DNA of 64,000 bases from an uncultured Ruminococcus sp. Its GTDB lineage: Bacteria > Bacillota > Clostridia > Oscillospirales > Ruminococcaceae. This document shows, in pieces, positions 15,006-23,942 of the stretch; within the stretch, counting starts at the first letter, position 1, and each line of letters begins with the position of its first letter. The stretch lies in assembly GCA_947627275.1 (NCBI GenBank), contig CANQVK010000013.1, positions 1 to 64,000 of the forward strand. Reading direction: 5' to 3'. The notes under the pieces were generated by a model. The model ran no database searches, was not told the origin of the DNA, and was given only the letters and a program-made list of their open reading frames with translations. The translations under genes were made by a program, and so were the position numbers.

Positions 15006-17614
15006 GCTTTTCATATCCCGAATGCACCGAAAAGGCTCTTGATAATGTAAGTCTGAGCATTGAGCAAGGCGAATTTTTTGTCCTCTGCGGAGCGTCCGGC
15101 AGCGGAAAATCGACCCTGCTCAGACAGCTTAAAACCGACCTTGCCCCAAACGGCATCAGGTCAGGAGAAATTATGTTTAAGGGACTGCCGCTCGATGCGT
15201 TACAGCGCAGGGCGCAATCAGAAAAAATCGGATTTGTGGGTCAATCCCCCGAAAATCAGATAGCTACGGATAAGGTCTGGCACGAACTGGCATTCGGACT
15301 TGAAAGCCTTGGATACAGCACGGCGGAAATTCGTGGACGTACTGCGGAAATGGCGGCGTTTTTCGGCATTGAGAAATGGTTTCACAAAAGCGTGACGGAG
15401 CTTTCGGGAGGTCAGAAGCAGCTTTTGAATCTGGCGTCTGTAATGACGCTGCACCCTGACGTTCTGATACTTGACGAACCTACAAGTCAGCTTGACCCCA
15501 TAGCCGCTTCGGAATTTCTCAACGTGCTGAAAAAGATAAACGCCGAGCTTGGAATAACCGTGATACTGACGGAACATCGCCTTGAAGAAGCACTCCCGAT
15601 GGCAACCCGAACAGCCGTAATGGAAACGGGAAAAATAATCTGCACAGGTACTCCGAAAGAGGTCGGCGGTATGCTGAAAGCAATGGAAAACAAAATGTTC
15701 CTTGCAATGCCCGCGCCAATGCGGATATGGGCGGCGGTGAAATCGGACTTGGAATGTCCCGTAACGGCTGCGGAGGGCAAAAAATGGTTCAATGAATTTG
15801 CGGAAAAAAATCCTGTTTTTGAGCTTCCGACGAAACGTATCGCGCAATGTTCAGACGAAACAGCAGTTGACATTTCAGAAGCATGGTTTCGTTACACTAA
15901 AAACGGAGCAGACATTATACGAGGACTCGACCTGAAAGTGCGAAAAGGTGAATTTTTAGCTATATTAGGCGGAAACGGCGCAGGCAAGACAACGACGCTG
16001 AAGCTTATAAGCGGACTGAAAAAGCCGTATCGGGGAGAGGTCACGGTCAACGGAAAAACAGTGTCCCTGCCTCAGAATCCGCAGACATTGTTTGTTAAAA
16101 AAACTGTCCGTGAGGATTTGCTTAAAATGACAAAGGAGCTTCCAAAGGAGATCAGGCATAATCGTTTTGCTTATGTCACAGCGCTTTGCAGGCTTGAAAC
16201 TCTTCTTGACCGTCACCCCTATGACCTGTCGGGAGGCGAACAGCAGCGAACGGCTCTTGCAAAAATTCTCATGACCGACGCCGAAATACTGCTCCTCGAC
16301 GAACCTACAAAGGGCTTCGATGCGGAGTTCAAACAGCTTTTCGGAGACATTCTCGGAACTCTCCTCAAACGTGGGACAACAATAATAATGGTCAGCCATG
16401 ACATCGAGTTTTGTGCGGAATATTCACAACGATGCGCCATGTTTTTTGACGGGAGCATAGCGACGGAGGGTACGCCCGAAAAATTTTTCAGCGGAAACAG
16501 TTTTTATACAACTTCCGCAAACCGCATCGCAAGGGACGCGATACCAAACGCAATTACCGTACACGACGTTATATCGGTATGCGGCGGCGAGCTTACTGAA
16601 AACAAGCCGTTAAAATGCAATTTGCCCGAACTGATAATACAGGAAACTGTCAGCCCCAAAAGTACCGATAAGCTCCCCGTATGGAGAAAAATTACTGCCG
16701 CTTTATCGGGAACAGCGGCAGCAATTATATTTCTTTATGCAACAAAAATAACCGACCTCACTAAAAGCGTAAATGCTTTTGGGATCACGGATTCGGGCAG
16801 AGAACAACTGAAAATATATGCTGCATTGATTTTCGCTCTTTTTATATGCGCATTTTCGGTTTATCGAAAATCAGATCAGTCGGCAGCGGTACAGACTCCA
16901 AAGGAAAAAAGACGGCTCTCCAAAAGAACGCTCACAGCAAGTTCGCTGATACTCACGCTTATACCGCTGACCTTGTATATCGGCGTTTATTATGTGGGAA
17001 TAAAGCAGTATTATGCAGTTTCACTCGCAATACTGACAGAATGTATGCTGCCGTTTTTCATGATCTTTGAGGACAGAAAACCGCAGGCTCGCACGCTTGT
17101 TACAATAGCCTCGTTATGCGCTTTGGGTATTGCCGGACGGGCGGCATTTTTCATGCTTCCGCAGTTCAAACCCGTTGCTGCGCTTACAATAATATCGGGG
17201 GTCGCACTCGGCGGCGAAACAGGCTTTCTTGTCGGAGCAGTTACCATGCTCACTTCAAATATACTTTTTTCTCAGGGACCGTGGACTCCCTTTCAGATGT
17301 TTGCAATGGGCATGATCGGATTTCTTGCAGGCATATTATTCCGCAAGGGACTAATGAGAAGAACAAGACTTTCTATGTGCATTTTCGGAGCGTTGGCGGT
17401 CATTCTTATCTACGGCGGAATTATGAATCCCGCATCAGCTTTGATATGGGGAAGTGAAACGCTGAACCTCAAAATAATAATGACCTATTATGTTACCGGC
17501 TTTCCAATGGATCTGATCCACGCAGCCGCTACGGTTATCTTCCTGTGGTTCGGTGCAGAGCCTATGCTGCAAAAGCTTGACAGACTAAAAATAAAATACA
17601 GATTATTGGATTAA
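14978..17614 (+). CDS. ECF transporter fusion: two ATPases plus S component
   Basis: The 878-residue protein carries one ABC ATPase at about 1-230 (Walker A GASGSGKST at 38-46, signature ELSGGQKQL, Walker B LILDEP) and a second at about 290-505 (GGNGAGKTT near 331, signature DLSGGEQQR, LLLDEP). A membrane domain follows from about 565 with six or more helices, including SGVALGGETGFLVGAVTMLTSN, typical of ECF S components. Usually EcfA1, EcfA2 and S are separate polypeptides. Fusion of S means this module is dedicated to one substrate, predicted to be a corrinoid. AAGGGAGG precedes the ATG. Confidence 0.9.
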   Translation: MAIVEIRDLSFSYPECTEKALDNVSLSIEQGEFFVLCGASGSGKSTLLRQLKTDLAPNGIRSGEIMFKGLPLDALQRRAQSEKIGFVGQSPENQIATDKVWHELAFGLESLGYSTAEIRGRTAEMAAFFGIEKWFHKSVTELSGGQKQLLNLASVMTLHPDVLILDEPTSQLDPIAASEFLNVLKKINAELGITVILTEHRLEEALPMATRTAVMETGKIICTGTPKEVGGMLKAMENKMFLAMPAPMRIWAAVKSDLECPVTAAEGKKWFNEFAEKNPVFELPTKRIAQCSDETAVDISEAWFRYTKNGADIIRGLDLKVRKGEFLAILGGNGAGKTTTLKLISGLKKPYRGEVTVNGKTVSLPQNPQTLFVKKTVREDLLKMTKELPKEIRHNRFAYVTALCRLETLLDRHPYDLSGGEQQRTALAKILMTDAEILLLDEPTKGFDAEFKQLFGDILGTLLKRGTTIIMVSHDIEFCAEYSQRCAMFFDGSIATEGTPEKFFSGNSFYTTSANRIARDAIPNAITVHDVISVCGGELTENKPLKCNLPELIIQETVSPKSTDKLPVWRKITAALSGTAAAIIFLYATKITDLTKSVNAFGITDSGREQLKIYAALIFALFICAFSVYRKSDQSAAVQTPKEKRRLSKRTLTASSLILTLIPLTLYIGVYYVGIKQYYAVSLAILTECMLPFFMIFEDRKPQARTLVTIASLCALGIAGRAAFFMLPQFKPVAALTIISGVALGGETGFLVGAVTMLTSNILFSQGPWTPFQMFAMGMIGFLAGILFRKGLMRRTRLSMCIFGALAVILIYGGIMNPASALIWGSETLNLKIIMTYYVTGFPMDLIHAAATVIFLWFGAEPMLQKLDRLKIKYRLLD

Positions 17615-17615
17615 A

Positions 17616-17664
17616 AACCTGTGTTCATAGAATAAGCCAAACAGCTTTACTATGAACACAGGTT
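17616..17664. terminator. Bidirectional terminator between the ECF operon and the DUF4179 gene
   Basis: A 15-bp perfect stem, AACCTGTGTTCATAG (17616-17630) with CTATGAACACAGGTT (17650-17664), is followed by ATTAATTATTT to the right and TTTTTAAT to the left. It separates two convergent transcripts. Confidence 0.85.
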
Positions 17665-17669
17665 ATTAA

Positions 17670-18845
17670 TTATTTCGCATCTGTAAGGTCAATTGTCATT
17701 TCTTTCATTACAACAGGCATACCGTTTTCATCAGATTTCTGCTTATTACAGAATTTTACGATAATCGTATTCGTGGGCGGAGCGGCGAATGTTTCCGCAT
17801 TGATGCCGTTGTCCAGAACAACGGGCGAATCCAAAACTCGTTCAAGTCTGTTTCCATATTCATCATAAACCATAGCTATGATGCTGTACTTCGGATACTT
17901 GTCAACAATATTTCCGTTTCCGTCATAGACATATACGATATTTTCAGGGTCATCAGAACCGTCTTTCCTGAAATAACGGTAATCATCGGGATATGTGAAC
18001 GAGGCGGTCATCATCGCAGGCGTTACCTCATGAACTGTAAATGTAAAGCCGTCATTCTCATAAAGTCTGCCGATCTGCTTTGTAAGCGAAGCATCGGGGG
18101 TTACAGTAAATTGCACACTTGCTGAACCTACAGGCGTTCTATCGGTAAAATATTTTTCAGAGCATTCGATATTACCGAAATTTACCTTTACATCGGCAGT
18201 TTCTGTCAGCTTATTTTCAGCGTCGAATACACATCTGATACTTCCTGTGAAGCTGTTTTCCGCTCCATAATCAATTGTCATATAACCGTAGCGGTTATTT
18301 CTTTCGCTGTCTGAAAAAGTATACGGTTCGCCGTTTATTTCAAGATCAAAATCGTAAAGATGAAGATAACCGCAGCCATTGGCATTATCATTGAGGAGAC
18401 TGCCTGTAATGCCGACAAGAAGCATCTGACCATCGCAATAAATGCTGTCAACAGCAAGAGAAACATTCTCGTTTTCAGACTGTACCGGCTCTGCAAGCAC
18501 TTCGGCGGCACTGCCGATATTCTCATAATCAATACGGTCATTTTTTTCAATGGGAAACACTTCTCCGGCATCGTTCTCAACGGTACGTGTTTCATTTTTG
18601 AGCTTATCGAACGCGCCAAGCTTTTCAGCAGCATAAGCTGTAGTTCCAAGACAGGCGGCAATTACCACAGCAATAGTAATGGCAATGCCCGGCTTGAACT
18701 TCCTTATTTTTTTATTTTCTCCTGAAGATATTTCGTTTCTGAATCTTTTCATGATATTATTTACCTCCTGTGCAGAAAATGGTTCTGCATCATTGATATT
18801 GTTATCTGCACATTTATTGAGCAGTTCATATAGTGTATCTCTCAT
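17670..18845 (-). CDS. DUF4179 membrane protein, putative anti-sigma factor
   Basis: The 391-residue protein has a cytoplasmic N-terminus of about 50 residues, a single membrane helix (GIAITIAVVIAACLGTTAYA, about 53-72) and an extracellular DUF4179-type beta region. It overlaps the upstream sigma gene by 4 nt (ATGA) and has GGAGGT before the start. Proteins of this layout encoded directly after ECF sigma factors generally hold the sigma factor at the membrane until a signal arrives. The signal is unknown; cellulosomal clostridia use RsgI-type anti-sigmas for polysaccharide sensing, but no carbohydrate-binding domain is recognised here. Confidence 0.8.
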   Translation of the reverse strand: MRDTLYELLNKCADNNINDAEPFSAQEVNNIMKRFRNEISSGENKKIRKFKPGIAITIAVVIAACLGTTAYAAEKLGAFDKLKNETRTVENDAGEVFPIEKNDRIDYENIGSAAEVLAEPVQSENENVSLAVDSIYCDGQMLLVGITGSLLNDNANGCGYLHLYDFDLEINGEPYTFSDSERNNRYGYMTIDYGAENSFTGSIRCVFDAENKLTETADVKVNFGNIECSEKYFTDRTPVGSASVQFTVTPDASLTKQIGRLYENDGFTFTVHEVTPAMMTASFTYPDDYRYFRKDGSDDPENIVYVYDGNGNIVDKYPKYSIIAMVYDEYGNRLERVLDSPVVLDNGINAETFAAPPTNTIIVKFCNKQKSDENGMPVVMKEMTIDLTDAK

Positions 18846-19393
18846 TTTCTTTTACCTCCAGCAAAGAGCGTCGGATTATTCTGTATGATTTTCTTTTTGC
18901 CTCTTGAAATATGATTATAGGCGATAGATCGTGAAATTCCCAATTCGCCGGATACATTTTCGATGTCTTCACCGTTCCAGAAGATTCTTGTAAACAGCAT
19001 CTTATCAGTATCGTTCAGACAGGAAATAAGCTCCGAAAAAACATTATCGAACAGCGCGTCCCCTGTAAGTCCCGATATATCAGCAATCGGAAGCTCGTCA
19101 ATATCAAGCGCAGGCTCAAGACATTTCAGCTTTCTCAACTTATCAAGTGCGGTATGCTTTGCCACAGCCGCAGCCCAGCCCTTAAACGGAACAGAAGTAT
19201 CATAGCTTTCGATATGCTCCCATATTTTAAGTATAGTATCATACAGACATTCCTCAGCATCTTGTGGATAATCGTATAGTATACGACCTATGACAGATTT
19301 CAGCAATCCGCCGTAGCTTTTTAAAACGAATTCAAGAGCGTCCTCATTTTTTCGTCTTAATTCTTTAATGAAATTATTATCGTTGATTTTCAA
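18842..19393 (-). CDS. ECF-type RNA polymerase sigma factor
   Basis: A sigma-70 family protein with region 2 (NEDALEFVLKSYGGLLKSVI through DTILKIWEHI) and region 4 (ELGISRSIAYNHISRGKKKI). I place the start at TTG 19393 (about 183 residues) because AAGGAGGT is 7 nt upstream. A GTG at 19432 would give 196 residues, but its Shine-Dalgarno lies inside the coding frame. The gene is coupled to its putative anti-sigma partner. Target promoters cannot be read from the window. Confidence 0.85.
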   Translation of the reverse strand: MKINDNNFIKELRRKNEDALEFVLKSYGGLLKSVIGRILYDYPQDAEECLYDTILKIWEHIESYDTSVPFKGWAAAVAKHTALDKLRKLKCLEPALDIDELPIADISGLTGDALFDNVFSELISCLNDTDKMLFTRIFWNGEDIENVSGELGISRSIAYNHISRGKKKIIQNNPTLFAGGKRK

Positions 19394-19587
19394 TTCAGTA
19401 CCTCCTTGACTTTTGATGTTTACCTCCTTCACTTACCAATACGAAATATTTCTGCCATTTTTATCAACGAGCTAAATATTTTTTTCATTTACCAAAATCA
19501 AACTGTCAAAATACATAGCAGTTTTTCAGGCAGAATCATTTTAGGCAGCGAATATATTATACTATACATTTTTTAAAATGTCTACTG

Positions 19588-19638
19588 TGATCTTCCACAC
19601 AGTAAACACAACCTCGCCATAGTCCATGTGGAAGATCA
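19588..19638. repeat. 12-bp inverted repeat upstream of the sigma gene
   Basis: TGATCTTCCACA (19588-19599) is a perfect inverted copy of TGTGGAAGATCA (19627-19638) with a 27-nt loop. It lies in the gene-free stretch 19433-19899, between the sigma gene and the response regulator, just left of the MITE-like copy. Its function is unknown. Confidence 0.6.
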
Positions 19639-19656
19639 GCTTATCAAGGCAGCATC

Positions 19657-19783
19657 TATACCCGCCGCTATTGCAAAATATCCAGTAACGCAGACATAAA
19701 ATCCGTTTATCTGCGTCATCTTCCTTAACATACGGTTTTTCTGTTCAGTATTCTTTGGACATTTTGCAATAGCGGCGAGTATA
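19657..19783. mobile_element. MITE-like element, 127-bp copy
   Basis: The ends are 23-bp inverted repeats (19657-19679 and 19761-19783, one mismatch) that share CGCCGCTATTGCAAAAT. The interior matches the reverse complement of 39986-40146 over its whole length except for a 34-bp gap. It encodes no protein, as expected of a miniature element mobilised in trans or of a repeated structured RNA. Confidence 0.75.
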
Positions 19784-19810
19784 AAAATCTGATTGGTTAA
19801 GAAAAATCAG

Positions 19811-19844
19811 AAGCGAACGCCAAATTTATTTTGACGTTCACTAT
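19811..19844. repeat. Palindromic repeat, diverged copy 2
   Basis: AAGCGAACGCCAAATTTATT with TTGACGTTCACTATA resembles the 36-bp palindromes at 8811 and 62080. The left arm is partly lost. It lies directly before the promoter region of the response-regulator operon. Confidence 0.45.
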
Positions 19845-19870
19845 AAGTTGATGAAAAATTGATAATTATA

Positions 19871-19890
19871 TGTTATAATATCTTTGAGGT
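19871..19890 (+). promoter_or_regulatory. Extended -10 promoter and ribosome site of the two-component operon
   Basis: TGTTATAAT (19871-19879) is a perfect extended -10. The nearest -35-like hexamer (TTGATG, 19848) is 20 nt away. GAGGTG at 19886-19891 is the Shine-Dalgarno for ATG 19900, so any leader is very short. Confidence 0.55.
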
Positions 19891-19899
19891 GAATACGCA

Positions 19900-20565
19900 A
19901 TGTACAGAATACTTGTGGCGGACGATGAACCCGATGTTTTAAGTCTATTGAAAGATTATTTTGAAATAAACGGATATGAAGTAATTACGGCTGAAAACGG
20001 CAGGGCTGCGCTTGACCGGATCAAAAAGAAGCCCGATATAATTCTTCTTGATATTAATATGCCTGATATGGACGGGCTCTCAGTATGCAGGGAGATCCGC
20101 GACTATGTTTCCTGTCCGATTCTGTTCCTTACAGCAAGAGTTGAGGACTGCGATAAAATCAAGGGATTTGCGTCAGGCGGTGATGACTATATCATCAAAC
20201 CTTTTTCCATCGACGAACTGGGGGCAAGAGTCATGGCGCATATCCGCCGTGAGCATCGTGGGGAATCCGTTTCAAATGTGCGTTTTTTTGGTGAGATCAG
20301 CATAGATTATTCTGCCAAAACAGTATCGATAAATGGCGTACAAATTAAATTTGCCAAAAAGGAATTTGAAATTATTGAACTTCTTTCCATGAATACGGGA
20401 CAGGTATTCGATAAGGAAAGAATTTATGAAAAAATATGGGGATACGACGCCGAGGGCAATGCAAGCGTTGTGGCTGAGCATATCCGGAAAATACGCGCGA
20501 AATTGGCAGGCGAGGCAAATCATATTGAAACTGTCTGGGGGATCGGCTATAAATGGATAAAGTAA
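19900..20565 (+). CDS. OmpR-family response regulator
   Basis: At 221 residues it has a receiver domain with the acidic pair DDEP (near 9), the phospho-acceptor Asp51 in IILLDINMPDMDG, and Lys in YIIKPFS near 101. A winged-helix DNA-binding domain follows (about 125-221, ending VWGIGYKWIK). It overlaps the kinase gene by 13 nt. In this arrangement (regulator, kinase, ATPase, permeases) such systems usually control the downstream ABC exporter, often in response to a cell-envelope-active peptide. Confidence 0.93.
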   Translation: MYRILVADDEPDVLSLLKDYFEINGYEVITAENGRAALDRIKKKPDIILLDINMPDMDGLSVCREIRDYVSCPILFLTARVEDCDKIKGFASGGDDYIIKPFSIDELGARVMAHIRREHRGESVSNVRFFGEISIDYSAKTVSINGVQIKFAKKEFEIIELLSMNTGQVFDKERIYEKIWGYDAEGNASVVAEHIRKIRAKLAGEANHIETVWGIGYKWIK

Positions 20566-21719
20566 AAAAATGCTCTTTGAAATGGTCTTTTGCGATGTAT
20601 ATAATCCCGTGCGTTGTAGTATCAATGCTTGGAATTTTAATTATAGGTCACGGCACAAATTATCTTCAGGAATGGTATTATGAACGCTTCTCCAATTCAA
20701 TGGAAAGAAAATTCAGCGAATATTATGTTATTGAGTTTTCCAACTATCATAGTTTTGAACTGGAAATAATGAAACACAAAGAATCTTTCATATACTGGAT
20801 CATATGCAACGCACAGTCAATACTTATGCCATTATGGGCGTTTCTTTGCGTGGGAATTACAGGTACGGTCTTTTATAACAGGGAGCTGAAAAAGCCTATA
20901 GAGAAACTTATGGAGGCGTCAAGGAAAATTTCCAAAAATCAGCTTGATTTCAGAATTGAATACAAAAAACAGAATGAACTCGGACAACTCTGCACTGCTT
21001 TTGATGATATGCGTCAGGCGCTTGATGAAAACAACCGTGAAATGTGGCGTTCTCTGGAAGAAAGAAAACGTCTTAATTCTGCATTTTCTCACGATCTGCG
21101 TACTCCGTTGACGGTGCTTAAAGGGTATAACGATTTCCTTTCAAAGTACATCGAGCATATATCGGAGGATAAGATCACCGAAATTCTTTCTAAAATGAAC
21201 AGTCAGATAAATCGGCTTGAAAGCTATACTTATAAAATGAGCGATGTGCAGAAATTAGAGGACATTACTCCGAACGTTAAAGAAATACAGACTGATACTC
21301 TTATAGAGAATTTTTCTGAAAGCGGAAAATATATCTGCAAGAATAAAATATTTTCACTTGATTTTAAGAATGATAAAAACAGCTTATTTATTGACCTTGA
21401 ACTTGTTATGGAAGTATATGAAAATATTTTGTCAAATGCCGAAAGATATGCGGATACTCAGATCAAAGCCGATATTTATGTAACGGAAGATTTTCTGCAA
21501 ATAGACGTATACGATGACGGCAATGGATTTTCAGAAAAAGCGTTACAGTTGGCAAAAGAGCCTTTTTATCGTGACGACAAGGAACAGAACGGCAGTCACT
21601 TTGGATTAGGTCTTTATATATGCAAAATTATCTGTGAAAAAAGCGACGGAAATATTGATATATCCAATACGAAAAACGGCGGAAAGGTTACTGCAACATT
21701 TTTTTGCAAAAACAGATAA
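20553..21719 (+). CDS. Membrane sensor histidine kinase
   Basis: 388 residues with two membrane helices (about 9-33 and 75-102) enclosing a short extracellular loop of about 40 residues. A HAMP linker, the dimerisation helix with the phospho-accepting His180 (FSHDLRTPLTVLKGY) and an ATPase domain (ENILSNAERYAD, YDDGNGFS, FGLGLYICK) follow. The small external loop resembles intramembrane-sensing kinases that detect signals through a partner transporter. The neighbouring ABC genes are the obvious partner. Confidence 0.92.
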   Translation: MDKVKKCSLKWSFAMYIIPCVVVSMLGILIIGHGTNYLQEWYYERFSNSMERKFSEYYVIEFSNYHSFELEIMKHKESFIYWIICNAQSILMPLWAFLCVGITGTVFYNRELKKPIEKLMEASRKISKNQLDFRIEYKKQNELGQLCTAFDDMRQALDENNREMWRSLEERKRLNSAFSHDLRTPLTVLKGYNDFLSKYIEHISEDKITEILSKMNSQINRLESYTYKMSDVQKLEDITPNVKEIQTDTLIENFSESGKYICKNKIFSLDFKNDKNSLFIDLELVMEVYENILSNAERYADTQIKADIYVTEDFLQIDVYDDGNGFSEKALQLAKEPFYRDDKEQNGSHFGLGLYICKIICEKSDGNIDISNTKNGGKVTATFFCKNR

Positions 21720-21747
21720 AAAGTTGATAATCGTATTCTATAATAAC

Positions 21748-21777
21748 AGCATGGAAGAAATTCCATGCTATTTTTTT
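21748..21777 (+). terminator. Terminator between kinase and ABC genes
   Basis: A 9-bp perfect stem, AGCATGGAA (21748-21756) with TTCCATGCT (21761-21769), a GAAA tetraloop, and ATTTTTTT make a strong rho-independent terminator. It should lower transcription of the ABC genes relative to the two-component genes. Confidence 0.85.
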
Positions 21778-21792
21778 GAAAGGATTGATTTT

Positions 21793-22686
21793 ATGGAAAA
21801 AATCGAAATCAAAAACGTCAACAAATACTATGGAAAAAAACACGCCCTTAAAAACATAACTCTGACTATAGATCAGGGAATGTTCGGACTTCTGGGACGC
21901 AACGGGGCAGGCAAAACCACTCTTATGAAAACGCTTGCAGGTCTGCACCAGAAGAAAAACGGAAGTATAACTATCTGCGGAATACCTGTTGAAAATACAA
22001 CGGAGATCCGCAGTATTACGGGCTATCTTCCGCAGGAATTTTCTATGTACCCGAATATGAACGTTTATGAGGCTCTCGATTATCTCGGAACGCTTTCGGG
22101 AATGACGAGATCAGAGCGGAAAAAGCGTATTGATATACTTCTGAAAAAAGTCAATCTCACGGAACATCAGCATAAAAAAGTAAAGGCGCTGTCAGGCGGT
22201 ATGAAACGACGTCTTGGTATTGCGCAGGCGCTTCTTCATGACCCGAAGGTGCTTATCGTAGACGAACCGACAGCGGGTCTCGATCCTGAAGAACGTATAC
22301 GTTTCCGTAATCTTCTTACAGACGCGGCGGAGGAAAGAATTGTAATTCTTTCTACGCATATTGTCGGCGATATTGAAGCCTCATGCGAGGATATTGCTAT
22401 CATGAACGACGGAAAAATTCTGTGGAAGGGTACTGTTTCGGAACTTATCAATAACGCAAGAGGAAATGTATTTACAGTAAACGTACCCCAGAAATATCTT
22501 TCGCAAATCAGGAAAAACTATATCGTCACGGGTATGCTTATTCAGGGCGATTATAGTACGGTACGTATTGTTTCCGACGCAGTTCCCGATTTGCAGGGCA
22601 TTAATACCGATGAGCCGAACTGCGAGGACGCTTATATGTACTGTCTTTATCAGAACGGCTGCGAGGTTCAGGGAGGTGACGAATGA
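21793..22686 (+). CDS. ABC transporter ATP-binding protein
   Basis: About 297 residues from ATG 21793, which has AAAGGA upstream; an upstream in-frame extension overlaps the kinase gene and the terminator and is not credible. Walker A GRNGAGKTT is at about 35-43, the signature LSGGMKRRLGIAQAL near 136, and Walker B VLIVDEPTAGLDPE after it. A C-terminal domain of about 80 residues follows. The ATPase class matches drug, lantibiotic or sodium exporters with separate permeases. It overlaps the next gene by 4 nt. Confidence 0.93.
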   Translation: MEKIEIKNVNKYYGKKHALKNITLTIDQGMFGLLGRNGAGKTTLMKTLAGLHQKKNGSITICGIPVENTTEIRSITGYLPQEFSMYPNMNVYEALDYLGTLSGMTRSERKKRIDILLKKVNLTEHQHKKVKALSGGMKRRLGIAQALLHDPKVLIVDEPTAGLDPEERIRFRNLLTDAAEERIVILSTHIVGDIEASCEDIAIMNDGKILWKGTVSELINNARGNVFTVNVPQKYLSQIRKNYIVTGMLIQGDYSTVRIVSDAVPDLQGINTDEPNCEDAYMYCLYQNGCEVQGGDE

Positions 22687-23942
22687 TGCTGTTTTTTAAG
22701 GAATGCAGAAAAATCCTGTTTTCGCTCACTTTTCTGATATATCTTGTGGCTGTAATTGGATTTTACATCACACAGTTCAGTCACGATGCAGAAGAAAAAA
22801 TTTCTCAGCCGATGCAGGGATGTGAAGATTACGGCACTATTGCAAAGGAAGTTCCCGAGCTCCTTATGCCCGAAGCTGCCGAGGGACTTGTTACTGAATA
22901 TCTGAGCGGATATTATACCGCATATCCTATTGGATTTTACAAAGAAGTAAAACTTTCCGAAAAAAAATCCGCAAAAATTGCGGAAATTATTACGGAGATC
23001 ACGGGTATTTCAAAGCGGGAGCTTGACGGCTTTTCCGATTTTGACGAGGAAGGAATAACTATGATACCCGACGGAAACGGTGGATATACGCCGGTTGTTA
23101 AAGAAGCAACTTTGCCTGAAATCAATATTCCCGATACAATGACATACGAGCGTTTCCGTGAATTAATGCGTAAGGCTGATAAAATTATCGGAGGCGGTTC
23201 GCAGTATTCGGATGATAATATCGTGGGCAACTTTTCACTCGTACCGAAAACCTATGAGGACGCTTTAGCGGAATATAATGACATTTTTGAAAAAGATAAA
23301 ATAACGGGCGCTTATGCAAGGCTTTTCTGCGATTACATGGGAATTATCGTTTCCATACTTCCCGTATTTGCAGCAGCGGCGCTTGCCAATGCAGACAGAA
23401 AATCACGTATGGAACATCTGATCTATACAAGAAAAATTTCTTCTGTAAAGCTGGTACTTACAAGATTTTCGGCGCTTGCAGCAACGCTCGCAGTTCCAGT
23501 CATTTTACTTGCATTTATAGCGTCGTTCAGCGTTGCAAAGCTTTACCCAGAAAATAATACGGATTTTCTTGCAATACCGAAAATGTCAGTCGGTTGGCTT
23601 CTTCCTAATATCATGTTTTCCACGGCATTGGGAATGGCTCTCACGGAAATCTCATCGCAGCTAATGGCAGTATTTGTACAAGGTGCGCTTTGGTTCGGCA
23701 GTATTATGAGAGATACCGAATTAACAGGAGATATAGGCAGATTTACGCTTGTATGCCGTCACAATTCGCTTTACGACAGAAATGCTTTTATGGAAAATTT
23801 CAATGAGTTTTTATTCAACAGAATTTTCTATACTGTTCTTGCATTTATCATTATTGCGCTTACAATATGGATATATTCTGAAAAAAGAAAGGGCGGTCTG
23901 AATGTCATTCGCAAAAATATTATCGGTAAATCTAAAGCATAA
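22683..23942 (+). CDS. ABC transporter permease
   Basis: The 419-residue protein has one N-terminal membrane helix, a hydrophilic extracellular domain (about 30-215) and five further helices (about 216-400). This is the layout of an ABC-2 type exporter subunit with a large extracytoplasmic region. It overlaps the ATPase by 4 nt and the next permease by 41 nt. The substrate is unknown; toxic peptide export or self-resistance is the usual role. Confidence 0.8.
   Translation: MMLFFKECRKILFSLTFLIYLVAVIGFYITQFSHDAEEKISQPMQGCEDYGTIAKEVPELLMPEAAEGLVTEYLSGYYTAYPIGFYKEVKLSEKKSAKIAEIITEITGISKRELDGFSDFDEEGITMIPDGNGGYTPVVKEATLPEINIPDTMTYERFRELMRKADKIIGGGSQYSDDNIVGNFSLVPKTYEDALAEYNDIFEKDKITGAYARLFCDYMGIIVSILPVFAAAALANADRKSRMEHLIYTRKISSVKLVLTRFSALAATLAVPVILLAFIASFSVAKLYPENNTDFLAIPKMSVGWLLPNIMFSTALGMALTEISSQLMAVFVQGALWFGSIMRDTELTGDIGRFTLVCRHNSLYDRNAFMENFNEFLFNRIFYTVLAFIIIALTIWIYSEKRKGGLNVIRKNIIGKSKA

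Noticed and set aside
15218..15847. 209-codon leftward frame inside the first ECF ATPase
   Set aside because: It overlaps a well-conserved ATPase on the other strand and lacks any start signal.
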